A stretch of 64,000 bases of DNA from Lacticaseibacillus rhamnosus (GCF_900636965.1 NZ_LR134331.1:2728001-2792000), one strand, 5' to 3'; shown: positions 26,412 through 37,929, counted from the stretch's first letter. Numbers and translations are program-made. Notes: generated by a model not told the origin, from the sequence alone.

Positions 26412-27251
26412 CTATAAGAATCCTATTGCCGATAATGCAATCGACAAAACAAGCACAACAAGAATAATACGTACTGGCGTCATACGCTTCTTACCAAGTA
26501 ACCAATAAACCAGTAACACCAATAGAACTGGAATCATGCCCGGCAAAATCGAATCAAGCACATGCTGTCCATTCACTACTAATTTCCCAGCAACATACTT
26601 AGCTTTGACTGTTGCATTGATCACCGTTGGAATCAATGCACCAACTACCATCAACCCAACCACAGAAATTGCATCAGTGATTGAAGTTAACTCGTCTCGC
26701 AGTGTCGTGACAAGTTTAGCGCCCGAATTATATCCCATCTTATACAACGGGATAACCAAGCACTTGATTGCAACCATAACAACCAGCCAAAGAATAACCC
26801 CAACTGGATTTCCTTTAACAGCCATGGAAGCCGCGATGCCACCAAAAATAGCTCCTGGAGTCGAAAGTAATAGCGTATCCCCTATTCCCGCGAGCGGCCC
26901 CATTAAACTGGTTTTGATCCCTGTTACTGTCGGAAGTGAATTAACGCCTTGGCTTTCTTCAATTGCAAGATCGGCTCCAATTACAAAAGGTGCCATAATC
27001 CCATTTGTATTGAAGAATGCCAACTGTGTCTGCAAAGCCTTCTGCAACCCATCTGGATTTTGACGATACAGAAACTTCATTGCCGGAAGTACGGAGTAGC
27101 AATATGCCAGTGCCATCATTTTTTCATAGTTTAATGACCCCGTTGCACCACCAAAAACAAAGCGAGTCAGCACTCGACGTTTAATGTTACTAGGCAACTT
27201 TTCAACCTGTCTCATTTCTGCATTTGTTAAATTCTGCTTTTGATCACTCAT
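26412..27251 (-). CDS. PTS mannose-family EIID component (second system)
   Basis: A 279-residue EIID. RRVLTRFVFGGATGSLNYEK, NTNGIMAPFVIG and GPLAGIGDTLLLSTPGAIFGG are the visible family blocks, followed by C-terminal membrane helices. The ATG at 27251 follows GAGGAG and overlaps the IIC stop by 8 bases; the longer frame is only the IIC tail. Together with IIC it forms the membrane domain. Confidence 0.9.
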   Translation of the reverse strand: MSDQKQNLTNAEMRQVEKLPSNIKRRVLTRFVFGGATGSLNYEKMMALAYCYSVLPAMKFLYRQNPDGLQKALQTQLAFFNTNGIMAPFVIGADLAIEESQGVNSLPTVTGIKTSLMGPLAGIGDTLLLSTPGAIFGGIAASMAVKGNPVGVILWLVVMVAIKCLVIPLYKMGYNSGAKLVTTLRDELTSITDAISVVGLMVVGALIPTVINATVKAKYVAGKLVVNGQHVLDSILPGMIPVLLVLLVYWLLGKKRMTPVRIILVVLVLSIALSAIGFL

Positions 27252-28050
27252 CACCACTAATCTCCTCTCCGTTGCCACCTTTAATTGAAGCCGTTGGTGC
27301 TTTTGTATTGTGTGTGGTCACTCGATGCTTTGATTTATAGTACACAAATGCCGCTGCAACGCCGAACAAACCTACACCTAGGACAGACACCTTTATATAT
27401 GCCACTAGTAAGAACCCAATAAGCAAAGCTGGCCACTGTTTTTTTACTGGCATCGTCCGTAACAAGATACCTAGCCCGACTGCTGGCAATAAGCCACCCG
27501 CAACTTGAAGTCCTGAAAGCAACCACTGTGGAACATATTGAAACGCAGTAACAACAAGCCCTCTACCAAAAATAACTGTCAAGAGAATAGGGATCCCTGT
27601 TTCACACATCGTCAAGATAATAGCAATCCATTGCCAAATTCCTATCATCTTATAATTACGATTTCCCACCGCTTTTTCTGCTTGATGTTGGAAATAAACA
27701 TTAACCATTTTTAGCAAAACATCTAGTTGAACCATCACAATTGCTACTGGGATGCCGATTGTAACCCCGACTTTTCCACCGATGCCCGTTGCAATTGCAA
27801 GATATGTTCCAACAATTGCCGCAGCTGGATAATCAGGAACGGAAGCGCCTCCAAAACTGCTGACTCCCAGTGTCATCAATTGTAATGTTCCGCCAACATA
27901 CAGTCCGGTCGTCACATCCCCACATAAAAGTCCGGTTATGACACCGCAAAGTAATGCTTGCCAAAGTCCAATTGCGCTAACCCAGCGTTCGTAATTCATA
28001 AAGAAGCCAAATATAATAACTAAGATTGACTGAATGATTGTTACATGCAT
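27244..28050 (-). CDS. PTS mannose-family EIIC component (second system)
   Basis: A 268-residue polytopic protein. LWQALLCGVITGLLCGDVTT, then GLYVGGTLQLMTLGVSSFGG and PDYPAAAIVGTYLAIATG are typical of the sorbose/GalNAc-like branch of mannose-family EIIC. Start ATG follows GGGGGAG by 8 bases. It is 14 bases after the IIA stop. Confidence 0.9.
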   Translation of the reverse strand: MHVTIIQSILVIIFGFFMNYERWVSAIGLWQALLCGVITGLLCGDVTTGLYVGGTLQLMTLGVSSFGGASVPDYPAAAIVGTYLAIATGIGGKVGVTIGIPVAIVMVQLDVLLKMVNVYFQHQAEKAVGNRNYKMIGIWQWIAIILTMCETGIPILLTVIFGRGLVVTAFQYVPQWLLSGLQVAGGLLPAVGLGILLRTMPVKKQWPALLIGFLLVAYIKVSVLGVGLFGVAAAFVYYKSKHRVTTHNTKAPTASIKGGNGEEISGDE

Positions 28051-28064
28051 GACAACTTCTCCCC

Positions 28065-28472
28065 CTATTCGTCGTCCGGCCTGGTATCTTGAATCAGCGC
28101 ACCAGTCGAGACTTCTTGTACTCCCGGATTGTCAAGAACTTGCTGAACCACGAAGCTCAATTCATTCTGGTGATTTAACAACGCCGTTAAAGCATCCACA
28201 AAACTTATATTGACAACAATCTTCGCGTTTTTTCTGTCTCGCAAAAGTGTATAAAAAGTTTTGAAAGGTGTGCCTTGAAACATATCAGCCATTACTAAGA
28301 CATCCCCAGTCACTGAAGCTATCAATGACTCTGCTTTGGCATTAAAGTCATAAATACTGTCATCACCCAGACAAAGCGTATGAACATTATTTAAATCCTT
28401 TGAAAAACATGCCAATGTGTCATAGATTCCTTGAGCGTATGATCCATGACTGGTTAAAATAATTGTGACCAT
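28065..28472 (-). CDS. PTS mannose-family EIIA component (second system)
   Basis: A 135-residue phosphocarrier with the active His9 in IILTSHGSYAQGI and the second motif LVMADMFQGTPFKTFYTLL. Start ATG follows AGGGAGG by 6 bases. It is the first gene of an operon IIA-IIC-IID-IIB-(GH36), driven by the strong promoter just upstream. Confidence 0.9.
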   Translation of the reverse strand: MVTIILTSHGSYAQGIYDTLACFSKDLNNVHTLCLGDDSIYDFNAKAESLIASVTGDVLVMADMFQGTPFKTFYTLLRDRKNAKIVVNISFVDALTALLNHQNELSFVVQQVLDNPGVQEVSTGALIQDTRPDDE

Positions 28473-28504
28473 AATAGCCCTCCCTTGTTTTTGAATTCGC
28501 TTTC

Positions 28505-28533
28505 ATAGTAATCTTCGATCAGACCTTTGTCAA
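28505..28533 (-). promoter_or_regulatory. Promoter of the second mannose-family PTS operon
   Basis: Reverse strand TTGACA (28528-28533), 17 bases, TACTAT (28505-28510), about 33 bases before the IIA start. A dyad, TTTGTTC (28547-28553) with GAACGAA (28564-28570), sits upstream and could bind the divergent GntR-type regulator. Confidence 0.75.
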
Positions 28534-28604
28534 TAAATTTATGGAATTTGTTCGAATAATTGTGAACGAATCTTGGGGTAGGTTTTTCTGCACCTTCTCC
28601 AACA

Positions 28605-28633
28605 TTGACCAAGTCCTTTTTTTCCGTTAATCT
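28605..28633 (+). promoter_or_regulatory. Promoter of the GntR/LacI-type regulator gene
   Basis: TTGACC (28605-28610), 17 bases, TAATCT (28628-28633), 44 bases before the regulator start. It is divergent from the PTS promoter with the candidate operator between the two. Confidence 0.65.
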
Positions 28634-28676
28634 TAGGGTGAGAATTTCCCTTTCGATAGAAATGAGCGAATAAATA

Positions 28677-29753
28677 ATGAACAACTCAAAACGTATAGCA
28701 GATGATTTGCGAGCACTCATCAGCGAAGGCGGCTTGGTGGATGATCAGTTACCGACTGAAAATAGCCTGATGGCCAAATATCGAGCCAGTCGTTATGCTG
28801 TGCGCAAAGCAACCGAGGAATTACAAAAGCAAGGTATCATTTATAAAGTCCAAGGCGGCGGTACTTTTGTAAATAAAGCGTACAAAAAAAAGACACTCTC
28901 GCATGCTGTTGGTTTAGTCACAGCTGGTGATCTCACAGAAAACGGTCTTTTAAATACTATAAGCACAGCTTTTTTTAAAAAAGGCTATACTTTGTTTACG
29001 GTTGAAACTCATAACTCACCACAATCGGAATATGAGTCGCTACGGTCTTTTTACGATCTAAATGCAGATGCTGTACTTATCGAACCCAGTCAAAGTGCTG
29101 TAAACACACAAAGCTTAAAACTATTAGGAGAAATGCAAGTGAATAAGATTTTCACATTCTTTTTATTTTCCTCCTATCCTTCAGTATCTGCCCCTTTGTT
29201 CTCTTTGACGGATGCTGACAGTGAAGCGGCTGTCACAAGTGAAGTTATTCAAATGGGCCATAAACGCTTACTAGGAATCTTTCAGGTAGACGATATGCGT
29301 AGTGTTTTAAGAATGAATGGTTTTATCCGTGCATACCAGCAACATCCTGAGGTTGCTTTAAATTCTTATATGGAAACTTACCAATCCTCAGAGTCACTAC
29401 GAGCCGTTATTGAAAGAGTGCGTATGCATTTTATTGATGTAGATAAAGAACTCCGACCAACTGCCATCGTTGTGCACGATGATCGGATGGCATTACAAGT
29501 TATGTCCATGTTGCAACGCGCGGGTATTCGTGTTCCTGAAGACGTTTCGATTGTTGGATTCGGAGATTCGATTCAATCCAGCACAGTAACACCAACGCTC
29601 GCAACTGTCTCATTTGACAAACCGGCATTTGTTTCTCATCTCGTCCAGCAGACCCTTCTTGCTATATCAGGTGAGAAACCAGTTTCTAAACAATTTCCCG
29701 CATACTTGATAAAGCGTAAAAGTCTGTCCAGATATCCTTATCGAGTTGACTAG
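28677..29753 (+). CDS. GntR-type regulator with periplasmic-binding-like sensor domain (AraR-like)
   Basis: A 358-residue two-domain regulator. The N-terminal winged helix is of GntR type (IADDLRALISEGGLVDDQLP, ENSLMAKYRASRYAVRKATE, VQGGGTFVNK). The remainder is a LacI-like sugar-binding domain (VGLVTAGDLTENGLLNTIST, MGHKRLLGIFQVDDMRS, then VPEDVSIVGFGDSIQSS). It is divergent from the PTS/GH36 operon and is likely its sugar-responsive repressor. The ATG has only a weak GAG ribosome binding site. Confidence 0.88.
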   Translation: MNNSKRIADDLRALISEGGLVDDQLPTENSLMAKYRASRYAVRKATEELQKQGIIYKVQGGGTFVNKAYKKKTLSHAVGLVTAGDLTENGLLNTISTAFFKKGYTLFTVETHNSPQSEYESLRSFYDLNADAVLIEPSQSAVNTQSLKLLGEMQVNKIFTFFLFSSYPSVSAPLFSLTDADSEAAVTSEVIQMGHKRLLGIFQVDDMRSVLRMNGFIRAYQQHPEVALNSYMETYQSSESLRAVIERVRMHFIDVDKELRPTAIVVHDDRMALQVMSMLQRAGIRVPEDVSIVGFGDSIQSSTVTPTLATVSFDKPAFVSHLVQQTLLAISGEKPVSKQFPAYLIKRKSLSRYPYRVD

Positions 29754-30001
29754 CGCTAATTCAAACCAAGTTTAAGGCTTTCGAATTTGCCCGTCACTAT
29801 TAGCACGTTAATGATATTACATGCTTTCCCCCCTTAACTCAGCATATGACACTCCTTTTAAGAGTTCTCGCTAAGCATATGAAGGCGTAATTATAACGCT
29901 TAGTGTTAACTTTTCCGCCCACTGCAAAAAATTCTTTTCACCACGACTAGGATCATGCGCATTCACTTGAAATAGCCTACTCTTACCTCATGTAAACCAA
30001 G
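29754..30001. other. Intergenic stretch without a gene
   Basis: About 250 bases after the GntR-type gene. Only small AT-rich dyads are visible, for example GCGT-N7-ACGC near 29886-29902 and two AGCATATGA words near 29842 and 29875. No coding or RNA gene was recognised. Confidence 0.4.
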
Positions 30002-30037
30002 AAAAAAGCCATGCATTTTTTCACGCATGGCTTTTTT
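30002..30037. terminator. Bidirectional terminator
   Basis: AAAAAAGCCATGC (30002-30014) pairs perfectly over 13 bp with GCATGGCTTTTTT (30025-30037). It ends the GH4 transcript on the reverse strand and can also stop the GntR-type transcript. Confidence 0.85.
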
Positions 30038-30117
30038 ACAGCTTAATGGTTTGATAACCGTATTCAGTACTTACACAGATCGCGTCATGCCACTAGCAAA
30101 AGCGCTTTGGCTCAAGA

Positions 30118-33119
<3,002 letters not shown>

Positions 33120-33197
33120 CCCTTTTCACCTCTCCGATAGGTATATTTAGTAACCTGATATCGTTGTTGGTTTAAACTTAACAAAGTATTGGTTGTA

Positions 33198-33211
33198 TGA
33201 AAACCCTTTCA
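33198..33211 (-). promoter_or_regulatory. cre-like CcpA site of the alpha-glucoside operon
   Basis: Reverse-strand TGAAAGGGTTTTCA matches the cre consensus at 13 of 14 positions, overlapping a possible -35 TTGAAA. Confidence 0.6.
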
Positions 33212-33274
33212 AAGTCATTGGGAACGCGTTACGCTCGCTTGGAACAGGTTCCATTCAGCTCACGAAAGCCAGAT

Positions 33275-33310
33275 AAAAAGCCATACGTTTTTTCGCGTAC
33301 AGCTTTCTTT
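33275..33310 (-). terminator. Terminator of the ABC transporter gene
   Basis: Reverse strand reads AAAGAAAGCTGTACGCG, a six-A loop, then CGTATGGCTTTTT: an imperfect stem with a T tract, 48 bases after the ABC gene stop. Confidence 0.65.
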
Positions 33311-33357
33311 ACATTTTAAATGTCTGATAATTCCTTAATATTACTTGTTTGCAAGCA

Positions 33358-34950
33358 CTACTTCCCCAATTCAATCACGCCGTCATACTCCGCGCGCAAC
33401 TTCGCATCAAGATGATGACTCACTTCAATCAGCGTCGTATCGGGATCATCAAGAAATGCTTTGGTAACGGCTTGGGCTGTTTCTGGATCAAGTGCAGACG
33501 TCCCTTCATCGAGTAAAGCGATTGGTTTTGGTGCATAAAAGAATCTTGCCAATGCCAGTCGCTGCTTTTGTCCACCTGACAAGTTTTCGCCGTTTTCTTT
33601 GATCAGCTGGTGGGGTGATTTCACAAAGTCAACTTGTGCTTTCTTCAGTGCTTTTTGTAGCCAGTTGTCTGCATGTTTTTTCTTTCGCCAAAGTGCAGTA
33701 TTGTTTTCAACTGAGTCGTTAAATAAGTATACGTTTTGATCAATGTACTGACCGATTCCCGTCAGCTGTGCTCTGGTTAGTGTTCGAATGTCGTGATGAT
33801 CAAGATAAACATGGCCGTGATAATCCGTAATTTGCCCATTCAAAATCTTGAGCAGGGTACTTTTACCCACCCCGCTGCGGCCAACAATGGCGTATTTGCC
33901 GCCGCGGTTAAATATCAGATTCAGGTGATCAAAAATCTTTTTGCCGTCAATAGCGTAACTCAGATTCACAATTTTTAGCGCGCGCTGAAAAGTCGGGACT
34001 GATATTGACTCGCTGGCAGCTTCATTGTTAACCGCTCTCGCAGCAATCTTGTCAAATAGTGGCCGCGTTGATTTAATCTGAACGGCATCGTTGCTTAGGC
34101 TCGACATTGAGTTGAACACGCTGGCAGCAATATTCCCAGTTGAACTAATAGCCCCAAGCGGAATCGCACCTAAGATGGCCAGTACACTGGTGACCACATC
34201 CACCATAACCTGACAAAAGATACTCAAGGCGGCAATTAGATTTGAAACTCGGGTATTAGTTTGCGTGTAAGCAACTTTAGTATGACCATATTTTTGCGCT
34301 GCGTTTTTCACAAGCCGACACAATTGCCTCAGCTGATTTGCATTGGAAAATACGTCAAACCCGTTGAGTACATTGGTTAGTTGATTCGAAAAGGCAGCGT
34401 TACCATCTGACAACTGTTTTGTAGCAGTGGTCATCGATTTTTCTAAATACGAAGGTCCTTTTAACATCAAGATGACTAGCACGAAGATGACAGGCAGGAA
34501 CAGCAAGTGGTAGGCGGCAAGTGCCAGGGTCGCAAAGAGGACGGTAGCCGCGCTGGAAATCAACGCAAAGAACTTTTTGATCGCGTTCACCTCGATGTTT
34601 CCGGCATCATTCACGTATTCTGAAAGATATTCTCCCGTTGTCTGCCGATGATATTGTTCGTAGGATTTACCGGCGATTTTCCGCGAAATGGTACTGCGAA
34701 CCGCCACCAAGATGCGCTGGGTTAGCTTTTCCTGAAAAACAGTCTGAAAGTAGTTGCTGACAAGAAACGTCATCCAGACAAGCAAGTTAACCACCGACCA
34801 TTCAACCAGTGCCAGCAGATTCTTGGAAAAAACGGCATCGGTGGTAAATGTTAATAGCACCGACGTCCCAGTATATAGCAAAACATTAACGATAATCCAG
34901 ACAATATTAAGACATGTCCGCCCACGCTGTTGCATTAAGAAGTTCTTCAT
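33358..34950 (-). CDS. ABC exporter half-transporter (permease fused to ATPase)
   Basis: A 530-residue protein. Six membrane helices occupy about residues 10-285, then a nucleotide-binding domain has Walker A GRSGVGKST, signature LSGGQKQRLALARFF, Walker B PIALLDEGTSALD and an H-loop in EVSHH. It is a B-family exporter half that should work as a homodimer. It is divergent from an Rgg-type regulator 131 bases away, a pairing often seen for peptide or bacteriocin export and its peptide-sensing control. No peptide gene was seen between them. Cargo is unknown. Confidence 0.88.
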   Translation of the reverse strand: MKNFLMQQRGRTCLNIVWIIVNVLLYTGTSVLLTFTTDAVFSKNLLALVEWSVVNLLVWMTFLVSNYFQTVFQEKLTQRILVAVRSTISRKIAGKSYEQYHRQTTGEYLSEYVNDAGNIEVNAIKKFFALISSAATVLFATLALAAYHLLFLPVIFVLVILMLKGPSYLEKSMTTATKQLSDGNAAFSNQLTNVLNGFDVFSNANQLRQLCRLVKNAAQKYGHTKVAYTQTNTRVSNLIAALSIFCQVMVDVVTSVLAILGAIPLGAISSTGNIAASVFNSMSSLSNDAVQIKSTRPLFDKIAARAVNNEAASESISVPTFQRALKIVNLSYAIDGKKIFDHLNLIFNRGGKYAIVGRSGVGKSTLLKILNGQITDYHGHVYLDHHDIRTLTRAQLTGIGQYIDQNVYLFNDSVENNTALWRKKKHADNWLQKALKKAQVDFVKSPHQLIKENGENLSGGQKQRLALARFFYAPKPIALLDEGTSALDPETAQAVTKAFLDDPDTTLIEVSHHLDAKLRAEYDGVIELGK

Positions 34951-35081
34951 AGTCTATCTCCCCTATCAAGCATCGTTATCCCGACACCACCACAACTAGG
35001 TTTTCTTGATACTGCTTACTTTAGTCGCTAAACTGGGGAGGAATCATAGTGTTTCGAAAATGAAACAGGGAGTAACTAACT

Positions 35082-35948
35082 ATGAAAAACTTTGGCGCAA
35101 CTTTTAGATATTTACGTGAGGCGCGCGGTATTAGTCTGAGCTCACTGGCAGACGATGTCGTGTCAAAAGGCATGATTTCAAAATTTGAAAACGGCACCTC
35201 TGATTTGTCCACGACCCGCTTTTTTCATTTACTGGATGCCATCTACGTCACGCCTTATGAATTTATGATCGTGATGAATCACTTCAAGCCACTTCATACC
35301 AATCGCTTTCTGAAAAAAGTTACCGCGTGCGCATTAGCTCAAAACGTGCCGGGGCTCAAGCGTTTGGCCAATGAACAATACGAACGCTGGCAACAGTCGC
35401 AATCACTTTTCGATCAACTCAATTGGATCATGGCCGCATGCATCCTCGCCGAAACCGCAAAACAACCTTTATCCGCTAAAGTCGACCTACACGTCCTCAC
35501 TGATTATCTATTCAAGTGTGAAGACTGGGGTAACTTTGAGTTGATCTTATACGGCAACACTATGACACAGTTGCCAATCGACGCCATTGTCATCTTTTCC
35601 CAGACGCTGTTAGAAAAATGCTCTCTTTACACTGGGTTAATCACGGTATACGAAACCTGTATCAATGTCCTGCTCAACACCATCGCCGTCTTGATCCGCC
35701 ACAATCGCATCCAGACGGCTTTAAAAACCGTTGCCCTTTTAGAACAAAAAGACTTACCGGAATCGTTTCTCTTGGAAAGAATTCTTTTGAAGTACTACAA
35801 AGGGATTCTGCTAGAAAAAACCGGCGAATCGAAAAAGGGACATGCGCTTATTCACGCTGCACTAAGCGCTTTAGATGCAGGTGACTGCGATACGTTCATC
35901 AGCTCGCTCCGAGAAGCGTTAGCCGATCTTGGGGTGTATCATATTTGA
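35082..35948 (+). CDS. Rgg/GadR/MutR-family transcriptional regulator
   Basis: A 288-residue protein. An N-terminal XRE-type helix-turn-helix covers about residues 5-60 (FRYLREARGISLSSLADDVV, SKFENGTSDLSTTRFFHLLD). A C-terminal array of TPR-like helices follows, the usual build of Rgg proteins that bind short hydrophobic peptides. The ATG follows ACAGGGAG. It is divergent from the ABC exporter gene and likely controls it. No cognate SHP-type peptide gene was recognised next to it. Confidence 0.85.
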   Translation: MKNFGATFRYLREARGISLSSLADDVVSKGMISKFENGTSDLSTTRFFHLLDAIYVTPYEFMIVMNHFKPLHTNRFLKKVTACALAQNVPGLKRLANEQYERWQQSQSLFDQLNWIMAACILAETAKQPLSAKVDLHVLTDYLFKCEDWGNFELILYGNTMTQLPIDAIVIFSQTLLEKCSLYTGLITVYETCINVLLNTIAVLIRHNRIQTALKTVALLEQKDLPESFLLERILLKYYKGILLEKTGESKKGHALIHAALSALDAGDCDTFISSLREALADLGVYHI

Positions 35949-35952
35949 AACT

Positions 35953-35979
35953 AAAAAGGCCGTACTTTTATACAGCCTT
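35953..35979 (-). terminator. Weak terminator of the RpiR-type gene
   Basis: Reverse strand AAGGC, a 14-base loop, GCCTTTTT. It is short and directly follows the convergent rgg gene end. Confidence 0.5.
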
Positions 35980-36013
35980 CCCGCGTCATGCATCACTTTT
36001 GTCACCGAACCCG

Positions 36014-36778
36014 CTAATTCAGTTTCTCCACCTCGCCGATCACCAGCTCAAACAAGGCCAGCATCTGCGGGTAAAACAGCGATGCCCGTTGATTTACCTC
36101 ATCCAGCGGGAAATCATCTGCGACTTTAAGCGTCCAATCAGCCATTTTAGCCAAAGTGCTGTCTGCGTTGCCTGTGAAAGCAACGACGGGAACCGGCAGA
36201 CTGCTGACTAAAGCCGCTTTATCAATCACACTCTGCGTCTCGCCAGATTTTGAAACAACGATAAACAATCCCAAATCCTCTAAATAATTCTCCAACAACG
36301 CAGCCGAATCCCCCGGAGTTGAAAAGAAACACCGCTTACCTAGAATCTGAAATTTTTTAAACATATACTGCCCAATTACGCCTGAAAAACCAGCCGCATA
36401 CAGGTACAAATATTGATTTTCAATCGCCGCGATTTGTTGAGCCACTGCGCGAATGGTCGTCACATCATTTTGGTCAAGCACCGCTGATTGCAACGGATCG
36501 TCAGCAGCCTCAACGGATTGTGAGCCGGCCTCGCCATGGCGCAACATCGTCATCAACTTATACTGCATCTCTACGAAACCGCGATAACCCATTTTGTGTG
36601 CTAACCGCATGACGGTCGCGGCCGATGTGTAATTCGCTTTCGCCACGCCGCGCACACCCAGATCTAACACACGGTCAATGTTGGCTACCAGATACTGCAA
36701 AACCGTGAACTCAGTCTCCGTCAAGCTCTTCCCCGCAACCAGCTTTTCTAGTTTCACAATTGTCAGCGATCCTTTCAT
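36014..36778 (-). CDS. MurR/RpiR-family transcriptional regulator
   Basis: A 254-residue regulator. The N-terminal RpiR helix-turn-helix covers about 1-75 (SLTETEFTVLQYLVANIDRV, SAATVMRLAHKMGYRGFVEM). A SIS sugar-phosphate-binding domain covers about 110-235 (YLYAAGFSGVIGQYMFKKF, VVSKSGETQSVIDKA, VAFTGNADSTLAKMADW). Such proteins sense sugar phosphates. It lies 47 bases after the EIIA-Glc remnant on the same strand and may once have been co-transcribed with it. Target is not known. Confidence 0.88.
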   Translation of the reverse strand: MKGSLTIVKLEKLVAGKSLTETEFTVLQYLVANIDRVLDLGVRGVAKANYTSAATVMRLAHKMGYRGFVEMQYKLMTMLRHGEAGSQSVEAADDPLQSAVLDQNDVTTIRAVAQQIAAIENQYLYLYAAGFSGVIGQYMFKKFQILGKRCFFSTPGDSAALLENYLEDLGLFIVVSKSGETQSVIDKAALVSSLPVPVVAFTGNADSTLAKMADWTLKVADDFPLDEVNQRASLFYPQMLALFELVIGEVEKLN

Positions 36779-36825
36779 TGTTCGTCATGCTGATTTGTCA
36801 ACCAATCCTGCACAAATGAAAATAT

Positions 36826-37310
36826 TCAGTCGGCATACGTCAATATCGTAACCTGATCGCCATGCGCAACCGGCCCCGCTTTAATCGCATCGAACGCTTT
36901 CACCTTCTCCATATTTGTAAACACAACCACCACAGCCGGGTCACGATTTGAGGCTTTAATCGCAGCAATATCGACTTGCGATAAAACATCACCCGCCTGA
37001 ACTTCATCCTCTGCCGCAATCTTAGTCTCAAACGGTTCCCCGTCCATCTCAACCGTATCCAATCCCATGTGGACCAACACTTCAAGTCCTGCTGCGGATG
37101 TAATTCCAATGGCATGTTTCGTCGGGAAAACCGAGCTGATGACGCCTGAAATTGGCGCATAAACTAGCCCTTCTTCAGGCGCAACTGCATACCCATCGCC
37201 CATCATCTTTTCCGAAAAACGCCATCTTTGAGCGCCTCCAACAGCATTAGCTCGCCTGTCACCGGTGCAGTGAAAACGTCACGCTTTTCTTTTTTGAACA
37301 ACCCGAACAT
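36826..37310 (-). pseudogene. PTS EIIA-Glc (crr-like) gene broken by a one-base frameshift
   Basis: Reading from ATG 37310, the first 33 codons encode a normal EIIA-Glc start (FGLFKKEKRDVFTAPVTGEL, then LEALKDGVF). The frame then hits TGA at 37203-37205. Starting at ATG 37206, 126 further codons give the rest of the domain (MGDGYAVAPEEGLVYAPISG, TKHAIGITS, and the phosphorylated His in EVLVHMGLDTVE). Adding one base in the T5 run at 37215-37219 restores the standard VFSEKMMGDG join. So this is a frameshifted EIIA-Glc, a sequencing error, or slippage-controlled expression. The 3' part alone lacks the first strands of the fold. A promoter with cre precedes it. Confidence 0.85.
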
Positions 37311-37370
37311 TAATCGCCATCCCCTTCTGAATTTGACTGAAACCCCGTAACTTCACGGGTGTTATTTTTT

Positions 37371-37408
37371 ATTGTACAGGAAAAGAGAAAGTCGTGTAAA
37401 CGGTTTCT
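37371..37408 (-). promoter_or_regulatory. Promoter and cre-like site of the EIIA-Glc gene
   Basis: Reverse strand TTTACA (37395-37400), 18 bases, TACAAT (37371-37376). The -35 overlaps a cre-like word whose forward form TGTAAACGGTTTCT (37395-37408) matches the consensus at 13 of 14 positions. A small hairpin CCCGT/ACGGG lies in the leader at about 37344-37359. Confidence 0.6.
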
Positions 37409-37478
37409 TTGCGAACGAGAAATACACCAAGCAAAAACATTGCGATGACTATCTGCGGCATGCTACCATTGTTTCAGT

Positions 37479-37834
37479 CAAAAGATTAGCGATAGTCTTT
37501 TTGATTGTCTACTATGTACTATTTCCAAAAGCTCCATGCTCAAAAGGGAGCATCGGTGGCGACCGATACTCCCCCTGACAAGACCGTTCAAGACGGTTGA
37601 CATAAGATTTGCAATCAAAAGACCGTCATCTTCTCCAAAAGATTAGCGACGGTCTTTTTGATTGTCTAGGATTGCTACCTCCAATGGCACCATGCTATAA
37701 TAAAACACGAAAGGGAGCATCGGTGGCTGCCGATACTCCCCTGACAAGACCGTTCAAGACGGTTGGCATTAAGTTGACTAATCAAAAGACCGTCATCTTC
37801 TCCAAAAGATTAGCGACGGTCTTTTTGATTGTCT
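37479..37834 (+). repeat. Tandem, partly decayed copies of a type I antitoxin unit
   Basis: The block GATTAGCGAYRGTCTTTTT plus GATTGTCT occurs three times (ending near 37510, 37668 and 37834). The last two are preceded by nearly identical units of about 125 bases (37541-37668 and 37709-37834), each with the hairpin GGGAG...CTCCC and an ACCGT/ACGGT hairpin. On the reverse strand the first two copies retain only the last codons of a toxin gene; copy two even keeps GGAGGT directly before them. They look like duplicated toxin-antitoxin loci from which the toxin body was deleted. Confidence 0.75.
37708..37834 (+). ncRNA. Putative RNA antitoxin of a type I toxin-antitoxin pair
   Basis: A promoter TTGCTA (37672-37677), 18 bases, TATAAT (37696-37701) points to a forward transcript starting near 37708. 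It would contain the hairpins GGGAG...CTCCC and ACCGT/ACGGT. It would end at a terminator whose arms are AATCAAAAGACCGTC (37780-37794) and GACGGTCTTTTTGATT (37815-37830). The 3' end is complementary to the last codons and 3' end of the convergent toxin gene, the layout of RatA/TxpA-type pairs. No transcript evidence is available here. Confidence 0.6.
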
Positions 37835-37929
37835 TGTATTATCAGCATAATGGTGATGATCAGCGCAATCAACGATAATACGAAATCACCGAAGACCAGC
37901 ATCAGCATCAACGCATCAGCAACAGACAA
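37810..37929 (-). CDS. Small holin-like type I toxin (TxpA/Hol_Tox type), 39 aa
   Basis: A 39-codon gene missed by length filters. The TTG start at 37929 follows AAGGAGG by 7 bases. The protein begins MSVADALMLMLVFGDFVLSL, the typical start of Firmicute holin-like toxins. It continues as one hydrophobic membrane helix and ends in a charged tail, QDNQKDRR. Such peptides damage the membrane when not silenced by an antisense RNA. The convergent RNA at 37708-37834 overlaps its 3' end. A possible promoter lies upstream (extended -10 TGGCATAAT near 38033-38041, reverse strand). Family assignment is by sequence resemblance only. Confidence 0.75.
   Translation of the reverse strand: MSVADALMLMLVFGDFVLSLIALIITIMLIIQDNQKDRR

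Noticed and set aside
28454-28720. An 88-codon reverse frame covering the divergent promoter region of the second mannose-family PTS
   Set aside because: It overlaps both promoters and the start of the GntR-type gene, has no family resemblance, and ends inside the IIA gene; it is chance open sequence.
37479-37834. The repeated blocks considered as a CRISPR array
   Set aside because: Only two to three unequal units with spacings of about 125-160 bases, internal promoters and terminators, and no cas genes; they fit antitoxin RNA duplication instead.
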